This document shows positions 9,298 through 18,578 of a stretch of 64,000 bases of DNA, piece after piece. Position numbers and translations under genes: made by a program. The notes beneath the pieces were generated by a model, which searched no databases, was not told the origin of the DNA, and worked only from the letters and a program-made list of their open reading frames with translations. Numbering within the stretch: position 1 is the stretch's first letter; each line of letters starts with the position of its first letter. Source of the DNA: Acidihalobacter sp. Its GTDB lineage: Bacteria; Pseudomonadota; Gammaproteobacteria; DSM-5130; Acidihalobacteraceae. The DNA lies in assembly GCA_027013225.1 (NCBI GenBank), contig JALUXU010000015.1, positions 23,050-87,049 on the forward strand. Reading direction: 5' to 3'.

Positions 9298-10137
9298 TTA
9301 TTGCGCCAGCTCCCCTTCACTGACGCGCTCCTTGCGCGCAAGGTCACAATATGTTCTGACGGTTTCGAAACCCGCTGCCCGAAGCAGCTCTCGAACCGCT
9401 TTGCCCTGGGAAAAACCATGTTCGATGAGAAGCCTACCGCCGGGAAGAAGATGGTGGGGCGCGCAGTCGATGATGCGCTGCAGGTCGTCTAGACCCTCTT
9501 CGCTGCTGACCAGGGCTTCTTGAGGCTCATGCCGCAGGTCGCCCATCTCTAAATGAGGGTCTGACTGCGCAATATAGGGAGGGTTGGAAATCAGCAAAGC
9601 GAAGCGCTCTTTTCCCAGGGCTTGGCACCAGTCGCCGAGACGAAACTCGACCTGCTTCAAACCCAGGCGGACCGCATTGGAGCGGGCCACGCGCAGCGCC
9701 GCCTCCGAACGATCCGTGGCGACGATCCGGCAATGAGGTCTCTCGCTGGCAATAGCCAGCGCAATGGCGCCCGAGCCAGTTCCAAGATCGGCGACAGCCG
9801 CTTTTGCCGAAGGCGGGATGATTTCAAGGGCGCGTTCCACCAGGGTTTCCGTGTCAGGACGCGGAATCAGCACGTCGGCAGTGACCTCCAATGTCAACGA
9901 CCAGAACTCACGTCGCCCTGTAATATACGCGAGAGGCTCCCCTGCGGCGCGGCGATCCAGCAGCGACATAAAGCGCCGCGTCTGCTCCGGTTCGAGTCGC
10001 TTTTCGGGCCAGGCCCGCAAGTGGCTCCGTGGTTTGCCGATGACTTCACAGAGCAATAATTCGGCTTCCAGGGCGGCGGTTTCGGTGAGGTTCATAAGAT
10101 GCGCCCGCCCTGTGGCCAGCGCCTCATCTATGCGCAT
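9298..10137 (-). CDS. prmC: Peptide chain release factor N(5)-glutamine methyltransferase PrmC
   Basis: PrmC methylates the glutamine of the GGQ motif in release factors RF1 and RF2. The 279-residue protein has the SAM-binding DLGTGSGAIA (117-126), preceded by LIPRPDTETLVE, and the catalytic NPPY at 185-188. I chose the ATG at 10137 (MRIDEALATG), 4 bp after the prfA stop, over an upstream in-frame start inside prfA. It sits directly downstream of its substrate gene in the hemA-prfA-prmC operon and converges on parB. Confidence 0.96.
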   Translation of the reverse strand: MRIDEALATGRAHLMNLTETAALEAELLLCEVIGKPRSHLRAWPEKRLEPEQTRRFMSLLDRRAAGEPLAYITGRREFWSLTLEVTADVLIPRPDTETLVERALEIIPPSAKAAVADLGTGSGAIALAIASERPHCRIVATDRSEAALRVARSNAVRLGLKQVEFRLGDWCQALGKERFALLISNPPYIAQSDPHLEMGDLRHEPQEALVSSEEGLDDLQRIIDCAPHHLLPGGRLLIEHGFSQGKAVRELLRAAGFETVRTYCDLARKERVSEGELAQ

Positions 10138-10141
10138 GTTC

Positions 10142-11227
10142 TTACTCAAGGCCCAGCGCGGCGAGTTGGTCGGCCTGGTATTCATTCAACAACGGTTCGA
10201 TGATCTCATCGAGTTGCCCGGCCAGGATTTCGTCCAGCTTGTAGAGCGTGAGGTTGATGCGGTGATCGGTTACCCTCCCCTGAGGGAAATTGTAGGTGCG
10301 TATGCGCTCGGACCGATCCCCACTACCGACCAGGCGTTTGCGTGTTGCAGCCTGTTCCGCCTCCCGTTTGCTGCGCTCCTGATCGAGTAGCCGGGCGGCG
10401 AGCAGGCTCATGGCGCGGGCTCGGTTTTTGTGTTGCGACCGCTCGTCCTGGCATTCGACCACGATGCTGGTGGGTAAATGAGTGATGCGCACCGCCGAGT
10501 CGGTTTTGTTGACATGCTGGCCACCCGCGCCGGAAGCACGAAAAGTGTCGATGCGAAGCTCGGCGGGATTGATCTTGGCCACTTCTACTTCCTCGACCTC
10601 AGGCATCACCGCGACTGTGGCAGCGGAGGTATGGATACGCCCCTGGGATTCTGTGACCGGAACCCGTTGCACCCTGTGCGCACCGGATTCGAATTTGAGC
10701 CTGGAATACACGCCTTGGCCGATAACGCGCGCGATGACTTCTTTATAGCCGCCATGCTCACCCTCGCTTTGCTGCAGAATTTCTATCCTCCAGCCGCGCT
10801 GTTCGGCGTAACGCGTATACATCCGAAGCAAATCGCCGGCAAACAATGCCGCCTCGTCGCCGCCGGTGCCCGCGCGTATTTCCAGGAAGCAATTGCGGGT
10901 GTCATTTGGGTCTACGGGAAGCAAATGCCGTTTGAGGCGCTTTTCGAGAACCTCGATTTGCGCCTCAGTGGCGGCTATCTCTTCGCGAGCGAGTGCGCGT
11001 ATATCGGCATCTGCTTCTTCTGCGAGCTCCCCGGCGGCTCGCAGGTTTTCATGCGCTACGCGATATTGCTCATAATCCGCCAGCAGGGGTTCGAGTTGGG
11101 CGTATTCCATGGACAGACGGCGAAAGCGATCTTGATCTGCGATCACTTCGGGATCCGCCAGTAAGGCGGCTATTTCCGCATGTCTTTCGACGAGATCATC
11201 GAGCTTTTGTCCTATGGAGGATTTCAT
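10142..11227 (-). CDS. prfA: Peptide chain release factor 1
   Basis: RF1 recognises UAA and UAG stop codons and triggers peptide release. The 361-residue protein contains the catalytic GGQ at residues 235-237 ([17 protein letters not shown]). Its codon-recognition tripeptide is PVT at 190-192 in [14 protein letters not shown], the RF1 P-x-T type that separates it from RF2's SPF. The length is typical. The 5' end lies 5 bp from the hemA stop. Confidence 0.98.
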   Translation of the reverse strand: MKSSIGQKLDDLVERHAEIAALLADPEVIADQDRFRRLSMEYAQLEPLLADYEQYRVAHENLRAAGELAEEADADIRALAREEIAATEAQIEVLEKRLKRHLLPVDPNDTRNCFLEIRAGTGGDEAALFAGDLLRMYTRYAEQRGWRIEILQQSEGEHGGYKEVIARVIGQGVYSRLKFESGAHRVQRVPVTESQGRIHTSAATVAVMPEVEEVEVAKINPAELRIDTFRASGAGGQHVNKTDSAVRITHLPTSIVVECQDERSQHKNRARAMSLLAARLLDQERSKREAEQAATRKRLVGSGDRSERIRTYNFPQGRVTDHRINLTLYKLDEILAGQLDEIIEPLLNEYQADQLAALGLE

Positions 11228-11232
11228 GAGGT

Positions 11233-12495
11233 TTAGAGATCCGGAGGCAAATGTAACAACTCATGAGCGGCGGCGACGATTTCCAACCGGCCGTCGCGAG
11301 CCGCTTGCGAAAGCGCGGCGCTGGGATCGTGAATCAGTTTGTTGGTCAAGGTGTCCGCCAGATAGGCCAGCACCTGCTCCGGAGGGCGTCCATGCTCCAG
11401 TTGCCGCAGGGCCTTTTGCAGGATTTGGTCGCGTTCGTGTTCGGCGCGCTCGCGGTAATGGCGGATCAAATGTACCGCCTCCTGCGCGCGCAGCCAACCC
11501 ATGAAATGCTTGGTTTGGGCATCGATGATTCGTTCGGCCTGGCTCGCGGCTTCGCGGCGCGAAGCCATGTTGTCCTGGATGACGGACTCGAGATCGTCCA
11601 CCGTATAGAGATAGACATCATCGAGTTCGGCCACTTCTACCTCGATGTCTCGCGGCACGGCCAGATCGACCAGAAACATAGGCTTGCGCCGGCGTTGGCG
11701 CAATGCCTTTTCAACCGCGCCTTTGCCAAGAATAGGCAAAGGGCTGGCGGTGGATGAAACGACGATATCCGCCTGATGCAGCACATTGGGAATGTCAGGC
11801 AGCGCAATTGCTTTGGCACCGATTTCCTGAGCCAGTATCGCCGCGCGCTCAACAGTGCGGTTGGCAACAAAAGCACCGCGCAAGCCATTGCCATGCAGAT
11901 GGCGCGCAGCCAGCTCAATCGTTTCGCCAGCTCCGATCAGTAGTGCCTGCTGATCGCGCAAATCGGCGAATATCTGCTTTGCCAGGCTGACGGCGGCAAA
12001 CGCAACGGAGACGGCACTGGATCCGATGGCCGTATCGGTACGTACCTGTTTAGCCACTGCAAACGCATGCTGAAACAGACGACGAAGCTGTTTGCCGAGG
12101 GCGCCCCGTTTTTCCGCCGTGTTGAAAGCGCTTTTTAACTGCCCGAGAATCTGGGGTTCGCCCAGCACCATGGAATCAAGGCCGCAGGCGACACGCAGCA
12201 CATGCTTGACCGCTTCCGCTTCGCGATATATGTAAAGATAAGGTGAGAAATGTTGGCTATTGATGTGATGGTAGCCGCCCCACCACTCGGTCACTGCCTC
12301 TGATGGAGCGCTGTCGGCAAGATGGCAGTATAGTTCGCTGCGATTGCAGGTGGATATGATGGCGGCTTCGCGAACGTCTTGCAGCCGGAGTAATTGCTGC
12401 AGCGCATGCGCGATTTGCTCGGGTGTAAAGACGAGTTTCTCGCGAATTTCAAGCGGAGCTGTCTTGTGATTGATTCCGATGACGACCAGCGGCAT
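11233..12495 (-). CDS. hemA: Glutamyl-tRNA reductase
   Basis: HemA reduces glutamyl-tRNA(Glu) to glutamate-1-semialdehyde, the first committed step of tetrapyrrole synthesis by the C5 route. The 420-residue protein shows the catalytic cysteine C50 in [10 protein letters not shown], the N-terminal [30 protein letters not shown], and an NADPH-binding [16 protein letters not shown]. The C-terminal dimerisation domain is present. It heads the hemA-prfA-prmC operon. A 190-bp divergent gap separates it from the TPR lipoprotein gene and must hold both promoters. Confidence 0.98.
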   Translation of the reverse strand: MPLVVIGINHKTAPLEIREKLVFTPEQIAHALQQLLRLQDVREAAIISTCNRSELYCHLADSAPSEAVTEWWGGYHHINSQHFSPYLYIYREAEAVKHVLRVACGLDSMVLGEPQILGQLKSAFNTAEKRGALGKQLRRLFQHAFAVAKQVRTDTAIGSSAVSVAFAAVSLAKQIFADLRDQQALLIGAGETIELAARHLHGNGLRGAFVANRTVERAAILAQEIGAKAIALPDIPNVLHQADIVVSSTASPLPILGKGAVEKALRQRRRKPMFLVDLAVPRDIEVEVAELDDVYLYTVDDLESVIQDNMASRREAASQAERIIDAQTKHFMGWLRAQEAVHLIRHYRERAEHERDQILQKALRQLEHGRPPEQVLAYLADTLTNKLIHDPSAALSQAARDGRLEIVAAAHELLHLPPDL

Positions 12496-12685
12496 ATTCG
12501 CGAAAGAGGCTAATAGAATCCAGAATTCTGCTGGATAAGGGGTTTATTTACAAGTCGGGGCATTCTGAATGCCGCAAAGAAAAAGCGGAGTTACGATGCC
12601 GCCGGTGCTGATATTAGACAGTAACAGAAAAAGCCGCGATCACGGCCGGTATGATTTGAATCACCATGCATTATTGGGAATCACA

Positions 12686-14458
12686 ATGGACTCTGTCGAT
12701 GGGATCGCCCTGCTGAAGCGTGCGCCTCTTGCGGGATTGTTGCTCGGCACGCTGCTTCTTGGTGGCTGCGCGGCGACTCCGTTGTCGGGGGTGGCAGAAA
12801 AACGGCCGGCGGTGCATGCAAAGACGATAGCCACGCCAATCGCCTCCTTATCTCCTGGCTATCAGGCGGTTTTAGACGTTCTGACTGCAGATCTGGCACG
12901 CAAACAGGGCGATGACGCTGTAGCGCTGACTTATTACCAGAAAGCCCTGAGATTGATTCCTGAGCCAGCCCTTGCGGAAGAAGTGGTCGCCTTGGCCGTA
13001 ATGCAGGGGAAGCAGAACATGGCCCTTGCCGCGGCCCGACGGTGGACTGAACTGTCTCCGAAAAACCCCGACGCCTGGCGCGCCGCGGGGCTCCTTGAAG
13101 CCCGCCTCGGCCAGGTTGAGCCGGCAACAGCCGATCTGCGCCGATTCCTCGGTTTGGACGGATATAGAGATGCAAAACTGAATCAGCTCGCCGCAGTGCT
13201 CGCGCACGAAGTCAAGCCTGGCGAGGCTTTGCGTATCATGCGCGAGTTCGTTGCAGATTCGCCGGATGATGCCAGAGCGCATTATGCCTATGGCCTGCTT
13301 GCGCAGCGTCTGAATTACGCCGAGCTGGCGTTAAGGGAAGCGAAAAGCGCCTTGAAAATCGATCCGGGGCTTTATGAGGCTATCGTTCTTCAAGCCGACG
13401 CATTGGTGGCCCTGGAGCGGCCGGAAGCTGCTTTGAATCTCCTGCGGGCCGCCATGCAAAGAAATCCTGAGGATGTCGATTTACAACTGGCCTATGCCGA
13501 GGTTCTGGTGCAATCGGGTCGGTACGCCGATGTGCGTGTTCACTATCAGCGATTGCTGCGCCAGCACCCACACAATTCGTCGGTGCTCTATGGCTTGGCC
13601 GTGCTTGAATTTGATACGGGGAGATACCCTCAGGCGCGTCGCTATTTTCAACGCCTTGGAGATGGGGCATCCTTTGCCGGCACCGCCGCCTTTTTCCTTG
13701 GACGTATCGACGAGCGCGAACATCGTCCGATCGCTGCCCTCCGGCGCTACAGCGAGGTGAACTCCGGCCCTTTTGTATTCGCGGCCAGAGTGAGAATTGC
13801 CTACCTGCTCGCCGAACTGGGCCAAGTCGAGCAAGCACGTGATTATCTCGATCAACTTCGCCAGCTCGTTACCGAGCCGGCAAGGCGGGTTGATCTCTAT
13901 CTGATTGAAGCCGAAATCGATATTAAAGCGGATAATGACGCCAAGGCCATGAAGGTTTATGGGCAGGGGCTTAGGCATCATCCCGGCAACCCGCGCCTGC
14001 GCTATGCGCGCGCCTTGCTTGCCGAAAAAATGGGAAACCTGCGGCTTGCCGAGGCGGATCTCAAGTCCATCGTGAGCCTTCATCCCGATGACGCGATGGC
14101 GCTGAACGCGCTGGGATATATCCTCGTTGAGCACACCGACCGGTATACCGAAGCCCAGAGCTATATCCGGCGCGCCCTGGAATTGAAGCCAAATGCCCCG
14201 GCAATTCTCGACAGCATGGGTTGGGTACAATATCGCCTTGGCAATTACTCCCATGCGCTGGTTTATTTGCGTCAAGCCTATGCCGAGGCTCCCGACCCTG
14301 AAATCGCCGCGCATCTGGTTGAAGCCCTGCTGGCCAATGGACAGCCGCGCGAAGCGGATGATGTCTTGCGAACGGCTTTGAAGAAATTCCCGCACAACTC
14401 TGGTCTGATGAATTTACAGGCACGCATCGCTTCCTCCACCCAGAAATCCAAGCCATGA
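12686..14458 (+). CDS. TPR-repeat outer-membrane lipoprotein upstream of lolB
   Basis: A 590-residue tetratricopeptide-repeat protein. From ATG 12686 it has a lipoprotein signal peptide with lipobox LLGGC and the lipidated cysteine at residue 28. Long arrays of helical TPR units follow (for example ALTYYQKALRLIPEPALA and AQSYIRRALELKPNAPAILD). TPR lipoproteins sit upstream of lolB in pseudomonads and relatives; the cellular job is not clear and protein binding is likely. Start uncertain: an in-frame ATG at 12596 has a better Shine-Dalgarno (GGAG) but would give an unusually long leader. The stop overlaps the lolB ATG as ATGA. Confidence 0.88.
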   Translation: MDSVDGIALLKRAPLAGLLLGTLLLGGCAATPLSGVAEKRPAVHAKTIATPIASLSPGYQAVLDVLTADLARKQGDDAVALTYYQKALRLIPEPALAEEVVALAVMQGKQNMALAAARRWTELSPKNPDAWRAAGLLEARLGQVEPATADLRRFLGLDGYRDAKLNQLAAVLAHEVKPGEALRIMREFVADSPDDARAHYAYGLLAQRLNYAELALREAKSALKIDPGLYEAIVLQADALVALERPEAALNLLRAAMQRNPEDVDLQLAYAEVLVQSGRYADVRVHYQRLLRQHPHNSSVLYGLAVLEFDTGRYPQARRYFQRLGDGASFAGTAAFFLGRIDEREHRPIAALRRYSEVNSGPFVFAARVRIAYLLAELGQVEQARDYLDQLRQLVTEPARRVDLYLIEAEIDIKADNDAKAMKVYGQGLRHHPGNPRLRYARALLAEKMGNLRLAEADLKSIVSLHPDDAMALNALGYILVEHTDRYTEAQSYIRRALELKPNAPAILDSMGWVQYRLGNYSHALVYLRQAYAEAPDPEIAAHLVEALLANGQPREADDVLRTALKKFPHNSGLMNLQARIASSTQKSKP

Positions 14459-15072
14459 AATTTTCCCCAGCCCCTGCTGTTTTCCTTTTTATTGCTCTTT
14501 TGACAGCCGTCCTCGGTGGTTGCGCGGTGGTTCCGCAACCTGTTGGTGAGCAAGAAAATGTGGCCTGGCAACGTCACCTGACCTGGGTTCAAGGCCAACC
14601 AGATTGGCGCCTTAAGGGCCGTTTCGCCCTGAGCGTCGGTCACCGCGGCTTAAGCGGCGGTCTCGAATGGCAACAAGAGGGTTCGCGCTATCGTATCGAG
14701 GTGTTCGGTCCTCTGGGGCGTACCCAGGCGATCCTCAAGGGAGGAATAGAATGGGTGAGCCTGAAATTGGCCGGCAAACCGCCGCGCACGGCGAGGTCCG
14801 CTTCTGGCTTGATGCGTGAAACCCTCGGCTGGAGTTTGCCGGTAGCCGGCTTGCGTTTTTGGGTGCGTGGCATATCTGCCCCGGATTCGGCGCCGGTGAA
14901 AATGCGTATCGATGGCGCTGGCAGAGCGGTTTTTATACGCCAGGATGGATGGAAAATTCATTACCTCGAATATGACGTGGCCCTTGGCCCGCAGGCATTG
15001 CCAACACGCATCCGTCTGGTACACGGCGATGTCCGCATCATGCTCTTGATCGATCGCTGGGAGAACGGATGA
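14455..15072 (+). CDS. lolB: Outer membrane lipoprotein insertion protein LolB
   Basis: LolB receives lipoproteins from LolA and anchors them in the outer membrane. The 205-residue product is itself a lipoprotein, with lipobox VLGGC and cysteine 23. It carries the LolB pattern WRLKGRFALSVGHRGLSGGLEW, then GWSLPVAGLRFWVRGI. It overlaps the TPR gene (ATGA at 14455-14458) and ispE (ATGA at 15069-15072), so the three genes form one tightly coupled operon. Confidence 0.95.
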   Translation: MKFSPAPAVFLFIALLTAVLGGCAVVPQPVGEQENVAWQRHLTWVQGQPDWRLKGRFALSVGHRGLSGGLEWQQEGSRYRIEVFGPLGRTQAILKGGIEWVSLKLAGKPPRTARSASGLMRETLGWSLPVAGLRFWVRGISAPDSAPVKMRIDGAGRAVFIRQDGWKIHYLEYDVALGPQALPTRIRLVHGDVRIMLLIDRWENG

Positions 15073-15926
15073 TGGAAATGACATTCTGGCCGGCGCCGGC
15101 AAAGCTGAATCTGTTTCTGCACATCGTGGGACGCCGGGCGGATGGCTATCATCTTTTGCAGACCGTGTTCCAGTTTTTGGATTATGGCGATGCCCTGCGT
15201 TTCGAATCTCTTTCGGGAGGACGCCTGCGCCGCGATGGTGGAGCGGCGGGAGTGCCGGAAGCGGATGATCTTTGCATACGCGCGGCCAATCGCCTCCAAG
15301 AAGTCGCCAATATCCGCGAAGGGGCGCTCATCGAACTTCACAAGCACTTGCCTATGGGAGGCGGATTAGGAGGAGGCAGTTCGGATGCGGCAACCACCCT
15401 GGTTGCCCTCAATCACTTATGGAAAGCCGGTCTGAGCGTGGAAGAGCTTGCCGAGCTCGGCCTGGAACTGGGTGCGGACGTGCCGGTATTCATACGCGGG
15501 CACGCCGCCTGGGGCGAGGGCGTAGGTGAGCGCTTACAACCCCTCGATGAGCTGCCAGAACCCTGGTATGTTGTTATCGCTCCGCCCGTGCATGTCGCCA
15601 CGGCGCAATTATTCGCGAACGAGAAATTGACACGCGATTGTCATCCCATCAAAATACGCGACTTCCTGCACGGCGAGGGCGGGAACGTTTTTGAGCCGGT
15701 GGTGCGCGAACAATATCCAGAGATCGCGCGTGCCCTCGATTTCTTGAACGGATATGCGCCTGCCCGCCTGACCGGAACAGGCGCCTGTGTGTTTGCGCCC
15801 TTTCCGAATGAAGGCGCCGCCCGCGAGGCGTTGCAGCATCTTCCTGATCGCTGGCGCGGGTTTGTGGCGCGAGGTGTGAATATTTCCCCCTTGTGGCGGC
15901 GCCTGCAGCAGGAAAGGCCGGCATAA
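15069..15926 (+). CDS. ispE: 4-diphosphocytidyl-2-C-methyl-D-erythritol kinase
   Basis: IspE phosphorylates CDP-ME in the non-mevalonate isoprenoid pathway. The 285-residue GHMP kinase has the N-terminal WPAPAKLNLFLHIVGRRADGYH, the glycine-rich ATP loop PMGGGLGGGSSDAATT (about 95-110) and the C-terminal LTGTGACVFAPF. ATG 15069 overlaps the lolB stop; ATG 15072 is a possible alternative. The lolB-ispE-tRNA-prs order is a common gammaproteobacterial arrangement. Confidence 0.97.
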   Translation: MMEMTFWPAPAKLNLFLHIVGRRADGYHLLQTVFQFLDYGDALRFESLSGGRLRRDGGAAGVPEADDLCIRAANRLQEVANIREGALIELHKHLPMGGGLGGGSSDAATTLVALNHLWKAGLSVEELAELGLELGADVPVFIRGHAAWGEGVGERLQPLDELPEPWYVVIAPPVHVATAQLFANEKLTRDCHPIKIRDFLHGEGGNVFEPVVREQYPEIARALDFLNGYAPARLTGTGACVFAPFPNEGAAREALQHLPDRWRGFVARGVNISPLWRRLQQERPA

Positions 15927-15971
15927 TGGCGTAGCTGTATTTCGCGCCGCTGCCGAGGATGCAAAGTTTAT

Positions 15972-16046
15972 TGGGCCGTAGCCAAGCGGTAAGGCAACGG
16001 GTTTTGATCCCGTCATTCCCAGGTTCGAATCCTGGCGGCCCAGCCA
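15972..16046 (+). tRNA. tRNA-Gln (anticodon UUG)
   Basis: A 75-nt cloverleaf can be folded by hand. Acceptor TGGGCCG pairs with CGGCCCA, the D-stem is GCC/GGC, the anticodon stem ACGGG/CCCGT encloses loop TTTTGAT with anticodon TTG at 16004-16006, and the T-arm is CCAGG-TTCGAAT-CCTGG. CCA is encoded. The weak U1-A72 pair is a known identity feature for glutaminyl-tRNA synthetase. It lies between ispE and prs, the usual place in related genomes. Confidence 0.98.
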
Positions 16047-16120
16047 TACACCGCTAAATGAGCGTTCAACTCCCTCTATCGAGCCTTGCACTCACCGTGT
16101 CCGATTCCGAAAACAGCAGA

Positions 16121-17059
16121 ATGATGGTTTTCTCAGGCAACGCCAATCCCAGGCTTGCAGAGAAAGTGGTCCACCACCTCAATATTCCCTTGGGCAAGGC
16201 CTTGGTCGGGCGCTTTAGCGATGGAGAGATTCAGGTTGAAATTCTGGAGAACGTACGCGGAAAGGACGTGTTCATCGTTCAGCCCACGTGTCGGCCGACA
16301 AATGACAACCTGATGGAGTTGGCCATCATGTGCGATGCCCTGCACCGCGCATCGGCCGGCCGGATCACGACCGTCATCCCCTATCTTGGGTACTCGCGGC
16401 AGGATCGGCGCGTGCGTTCAGCGCGGGTGCCGATCTCAGCCAAGGTGGTCGCTAATCTGCTCACGGTAGCCGGTGCCGACCGGATCCTCACCGTTGATCT
16501 GCATGCCGACCAGGTGCAAGGGTTTTTCGACGTTCCTGTTGACAACATCTATGCCTCACCGGTGCTGCTAGGCGATGTTTGGCGGCAAAAATATGAAGAT
16601 CTGATCGTGGTCTCTCCCGATGTCGGCGGTGTTGTGCGGGCGAGGGCGCTGGCCAAACGGCTGGATGACGCCGAACTGGCGATCATCGACAAGCGCCGTC
16701 CTCGCGCCAACGTCTCGCAGGTCATGCATGTGATCGGTGAAGTCGAGGACAAAACCTGCCTGATCGTGGACGACATGGTCGATACGGCGGGTACGCTGTG
16801 CAAGGGCGCGGATGCGCTCAAGGCTCACGGAGCTCGGCGCGTGGTGGCCTATGCCACCCATCCAATCCTTTCTGGCAAGGCGGTCGAGACTATACGCGAC
16901 TCTGCCTTGGACGAACTGGTGGTCACGGATACGATTCCCTTGGCGCCGGACGCCAAGGCGTGCGTGAAAATCCGCCAACTTTCCGTAGCGGGCATTCTGG
17001 CTGAAACCATTTACAGGATAAATCGCGAAGAATCGGTCAGCAGCTTGTTCATGGATTAG
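16121..17059 (+). CDS. prs: Ribose-phosphate pyrophosphokinase
   Basis: Prs makes PRPP from ribose-5-phosphate and ATP for nucleotide, histidine and tryptophan synthesis. From ATG 16121 the product is 312 residues, the usual length. It has [27 protein letters not shown], the YSRQDRR loop, [11 protein letters not shown] (126-136) and the PRPP-binding loop [10 protein letters not shown] (216-225). An in-frame ATG at 16058, 11 bp after the tRNA, would add 21 residues that do not look like family sequence. Confidence 0.95.
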   Translation: MMVFSGNANPRLAEKVVHHLNIPLGKALVGRFSDGEIQVEILENVRGKDVFIVQPTCRPTNDNLMELAIMCDALHRASAGRITTVIPYLGYSRQDRRVRSARVPISAKVVANLLTVAGADRILTVDLHADQVQGFFDVPVDNIYASPVLLGDVWRQKYEDLIVVSPDVGGVVRARALAKRLDDAELAIIDKRRPRANVSQVMHVIGEVEDKTCLIVDDMVDTAGTLCKGADALKAHGARRVVAYATHPILSGKAVETIRDSALDELVVTDTIPLAPDAKACVKIRQLSVAGILAETIYRINREESVSSLFMD

Positions 17060-17062
17060 TCT

Positions 17063-17135
17063 GCGGGCGGCGTACGCCCGCTATTGGGTCGCTCCTGGTC
17101 GCGGGAGCGGATCGGCCGCAGCGATGCGGCTTTTG
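17063..17135 (+). terminator. Hairpin cluster between prs and rplY, including a terminator-like stem
   Basis: Two strong stems follow prs. GCGGGCG-gcgta-CGCCCGC is at 17063-17081. GCCGCA-gcga-TGCGGC is at 17115-17130 and is followed directly by TTTTGTCATT, which resembles an intrinsic terminator. The second stem ends about 20 bp before the rplY start, so it could instead structure the rplY leader. The T-run is only partly uniform. Confidence 0.45.
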
Positions 17136-17151
17136 TCATTGGAGTAAAATT

Positions 17152-17802
17152 ATGGAAAACGTATTTCAAATCATTGCCGAAAAACGCGACGATGAAGGGA
17201 AAGGTGCGAGCCGCCGCCTGCGTCGCGCCGGCCGAGTGCCCGGCATCCTCTACGGCGGCGAAGGCGAGCCCGTGTCGATCAGCGTGGATGCCAACCGGTT
17301 CGCCCAGCAAATCCAAAACGAAGCTTTCTTCTCGCGCGTTCTGGAAGTCAAGATAGGCAACCAGAAGGAAAGGGCCATTGTTCGTGATCTGCAGCGCCAT
17401 CCAGCGCGTCCAGTAATCCTGCATTTCGATCTGCAGCGGGTAGTGGCTGGCGAGGAAATCACCATGAGCGTGCCCCTGCATTTCATCAATGAAGAAACGG
17501 CTCCTGGCGTGAAGTTGGGCGGCGGAGTCGTCGTGCATTTCATGGTCGACATCGAGATCAAATGTTTGCCCAAGGATTTGCCAGAAGCCATCGAAGTCGA
17601 CCTTGGACAGTTGCGACTCGGTGAGTCCATTCACTTGTCGGAACTGAAGTTGCCTGCCGGAGTGAAATTGGCTGAGGAGATTGAAGACGAAGAAAATGAT
17701 CAACCTGTGGTCGGCATCGAATCACCGCGAGCGGAACGCGCTGAAGAAGAGTCTGCCGAGGGTGCGGAGGGTGCTGAGGGCGAGGAAAAAAGCTCTGAGT
17801 GA
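17152..17802 (+). CDS. rplY: 50S ribosomal protein L25/general stress protein Ctc
   Basis: L25 binds 5S rRNA. The 216-residue product is the long TL5/Ctc form: an N-terminal L25 domain (GKGASRRLRRAGRVPGILYGG and VRDLQRHPARPVILHFDLQRV), then the beta-rich C-terminal TL5 domain (HFMVDIEIKCLPKDLPEAIEVDL). It ends in a very acidic tail rich in Glu, Ala and Gly. The start has GGAG upstream at 17141. It lies in the conserved prs-rplY-pth-ychF order. Confidence 0.97.
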   Translation: MENVFQIIAEKRDDEGKGASRRLRRAGRVPGILYGGEGEPVSISVDANRFAQQIQNEAFFSRVLEVKIGNQKERAIVRDLQRHPARPVILHFDLQRVVAGEEITMSVPLHFINEETAPGVKLGGGVVVHFMVDIEIKCLPKDLPEAIEVDLGQLRLGESIHLSELKLPAGVKLAEEIEDEENDQPVVGIESPRAERAEEESAEGAEGAEGEEKSSE

Positions 17803-17825
17803 GCATGTCGCTCGGTCGGCATAAA

Positions 17826-17902
17826 GGCGCGTATCATCCGCGCCCTCGTCATTTCGCGATTCCCTGAACACGGCGGGCCTCCAATAGCCTGTGGTGTTCA
17901 GG
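17826..17902. repeat. Two inverted repeats between rplY and pth
   Basis: GGCGCG (17826-17831) and CGCGCC (17839-17844) form a 6-bp stem with a 7-nt loop just after rplY. A larger hairpin spans 17863-17902. Its arms CCTGAACAC and GTGTTCAGG pair perfectly, and the stem continues inward with a few mismatches (13 of 16 pairs) around an 8-nt loop. Neither has a downstream T-run, so I do not call them intrinsic terminators. The role is unknown. Confidence 0.5.
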
Positions 17903-17984
17903 AAGAATCCACTGCGGCGAAGGGATCGGTCTTAAAGTCCTGCCCGCTTCACTATAATCCTTGATTACGACAAGCTACTAAACC

Positions 17985-18563
17985 ATGGGTAAGCCTTTGC
18001 GCTTGATCGTCGGGCTGGGTAACCCTGGCGAAAAATATGACAGAACCCGGCACAATGCCGGGTTCTGGCTACTCGAACGCCTGGCTCGGCGCTATTGTGG
18101 GCAGTGGCGTGAGGAAAAGCGCTTTCATGGGCAGGCCGCCCGTATCGATATTGATGGGCGCGACGTCTATCTGCTAAAGCCCTCGACCTTCATGAACAGG
18201 AGCGGGTTATCCGTAGCCGCGATGGCAAGCTATTACAAGATTGCTCCAGCTGAGCTGGCGATTGCGCATGACGAGATCGACCTTCCGCCGGGGGGCGTGC
18301 GTTTCAAGTTTGGCGGAGGGCACGGCGGCCATAATGGCTTGCGCGACATTTTCGCCCATTTGGGCCGGGACTTCTGGCGGATACGGATCGGCGTTGGCCA
18401 CCCTGGGCATCGCGATCAGGTGATCGCATATGTTCTCGACCGCCCGCCTGCCGAGGAGCAGATACGCATTGACGAGGCCATTGATCGTGCCCTGGATTGC
18501 CTGCCTTTTCTGGTGGCCGGTGACAGTGAGCGCGCCATGCAGGCGTTGCATTCCAACAAATAG
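17985..18563 (+). CDS. pth: Peptidyl-tRNA hydrolase
   Basis: Pth releases tRNA from prematurely dropped peptidyl-tRNAs. The 192-residue product shows the family motif IVGLGNPGEKYDRTRHNAGFW with catalytic histidine H23, KPSTFMNRSG, and the GGHGGHNGLRDI loop with DFWRIRIGVGHPG. Length and motifs are complete. ychF follows after 15 bp; the two genes are paired in most proteobacteria. Confidence 0.98.
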   Translation: MGKPLRLIVGLGNPGEKYDRTRHNAGFWLLERLARRYCGQWREEKRFHGQAARIDIDGRDVYLLKPSTFMNRSGLSVAAMASYYKIAPAELAIAHDEIDLPPGGVRFKFGGGHGGHNGLRDIFAHLGRDFWRIRIGVGHPGHRDQVIAYVLDRPPAEEQIRIDEAIDRALDCLPFLVAGDSERAMQALHSNK

Positions 18564-18578
18564 TGAGGCTGGACCAAT

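Noticed and set aside
13481..14395. A 304-codon minus-strand open frame
   Set aside because: It lies fully antisense to the TPR lipoprotein gene, has no ribosome site or recognisable motifs, and its composition mirrors the plus-strand gene.
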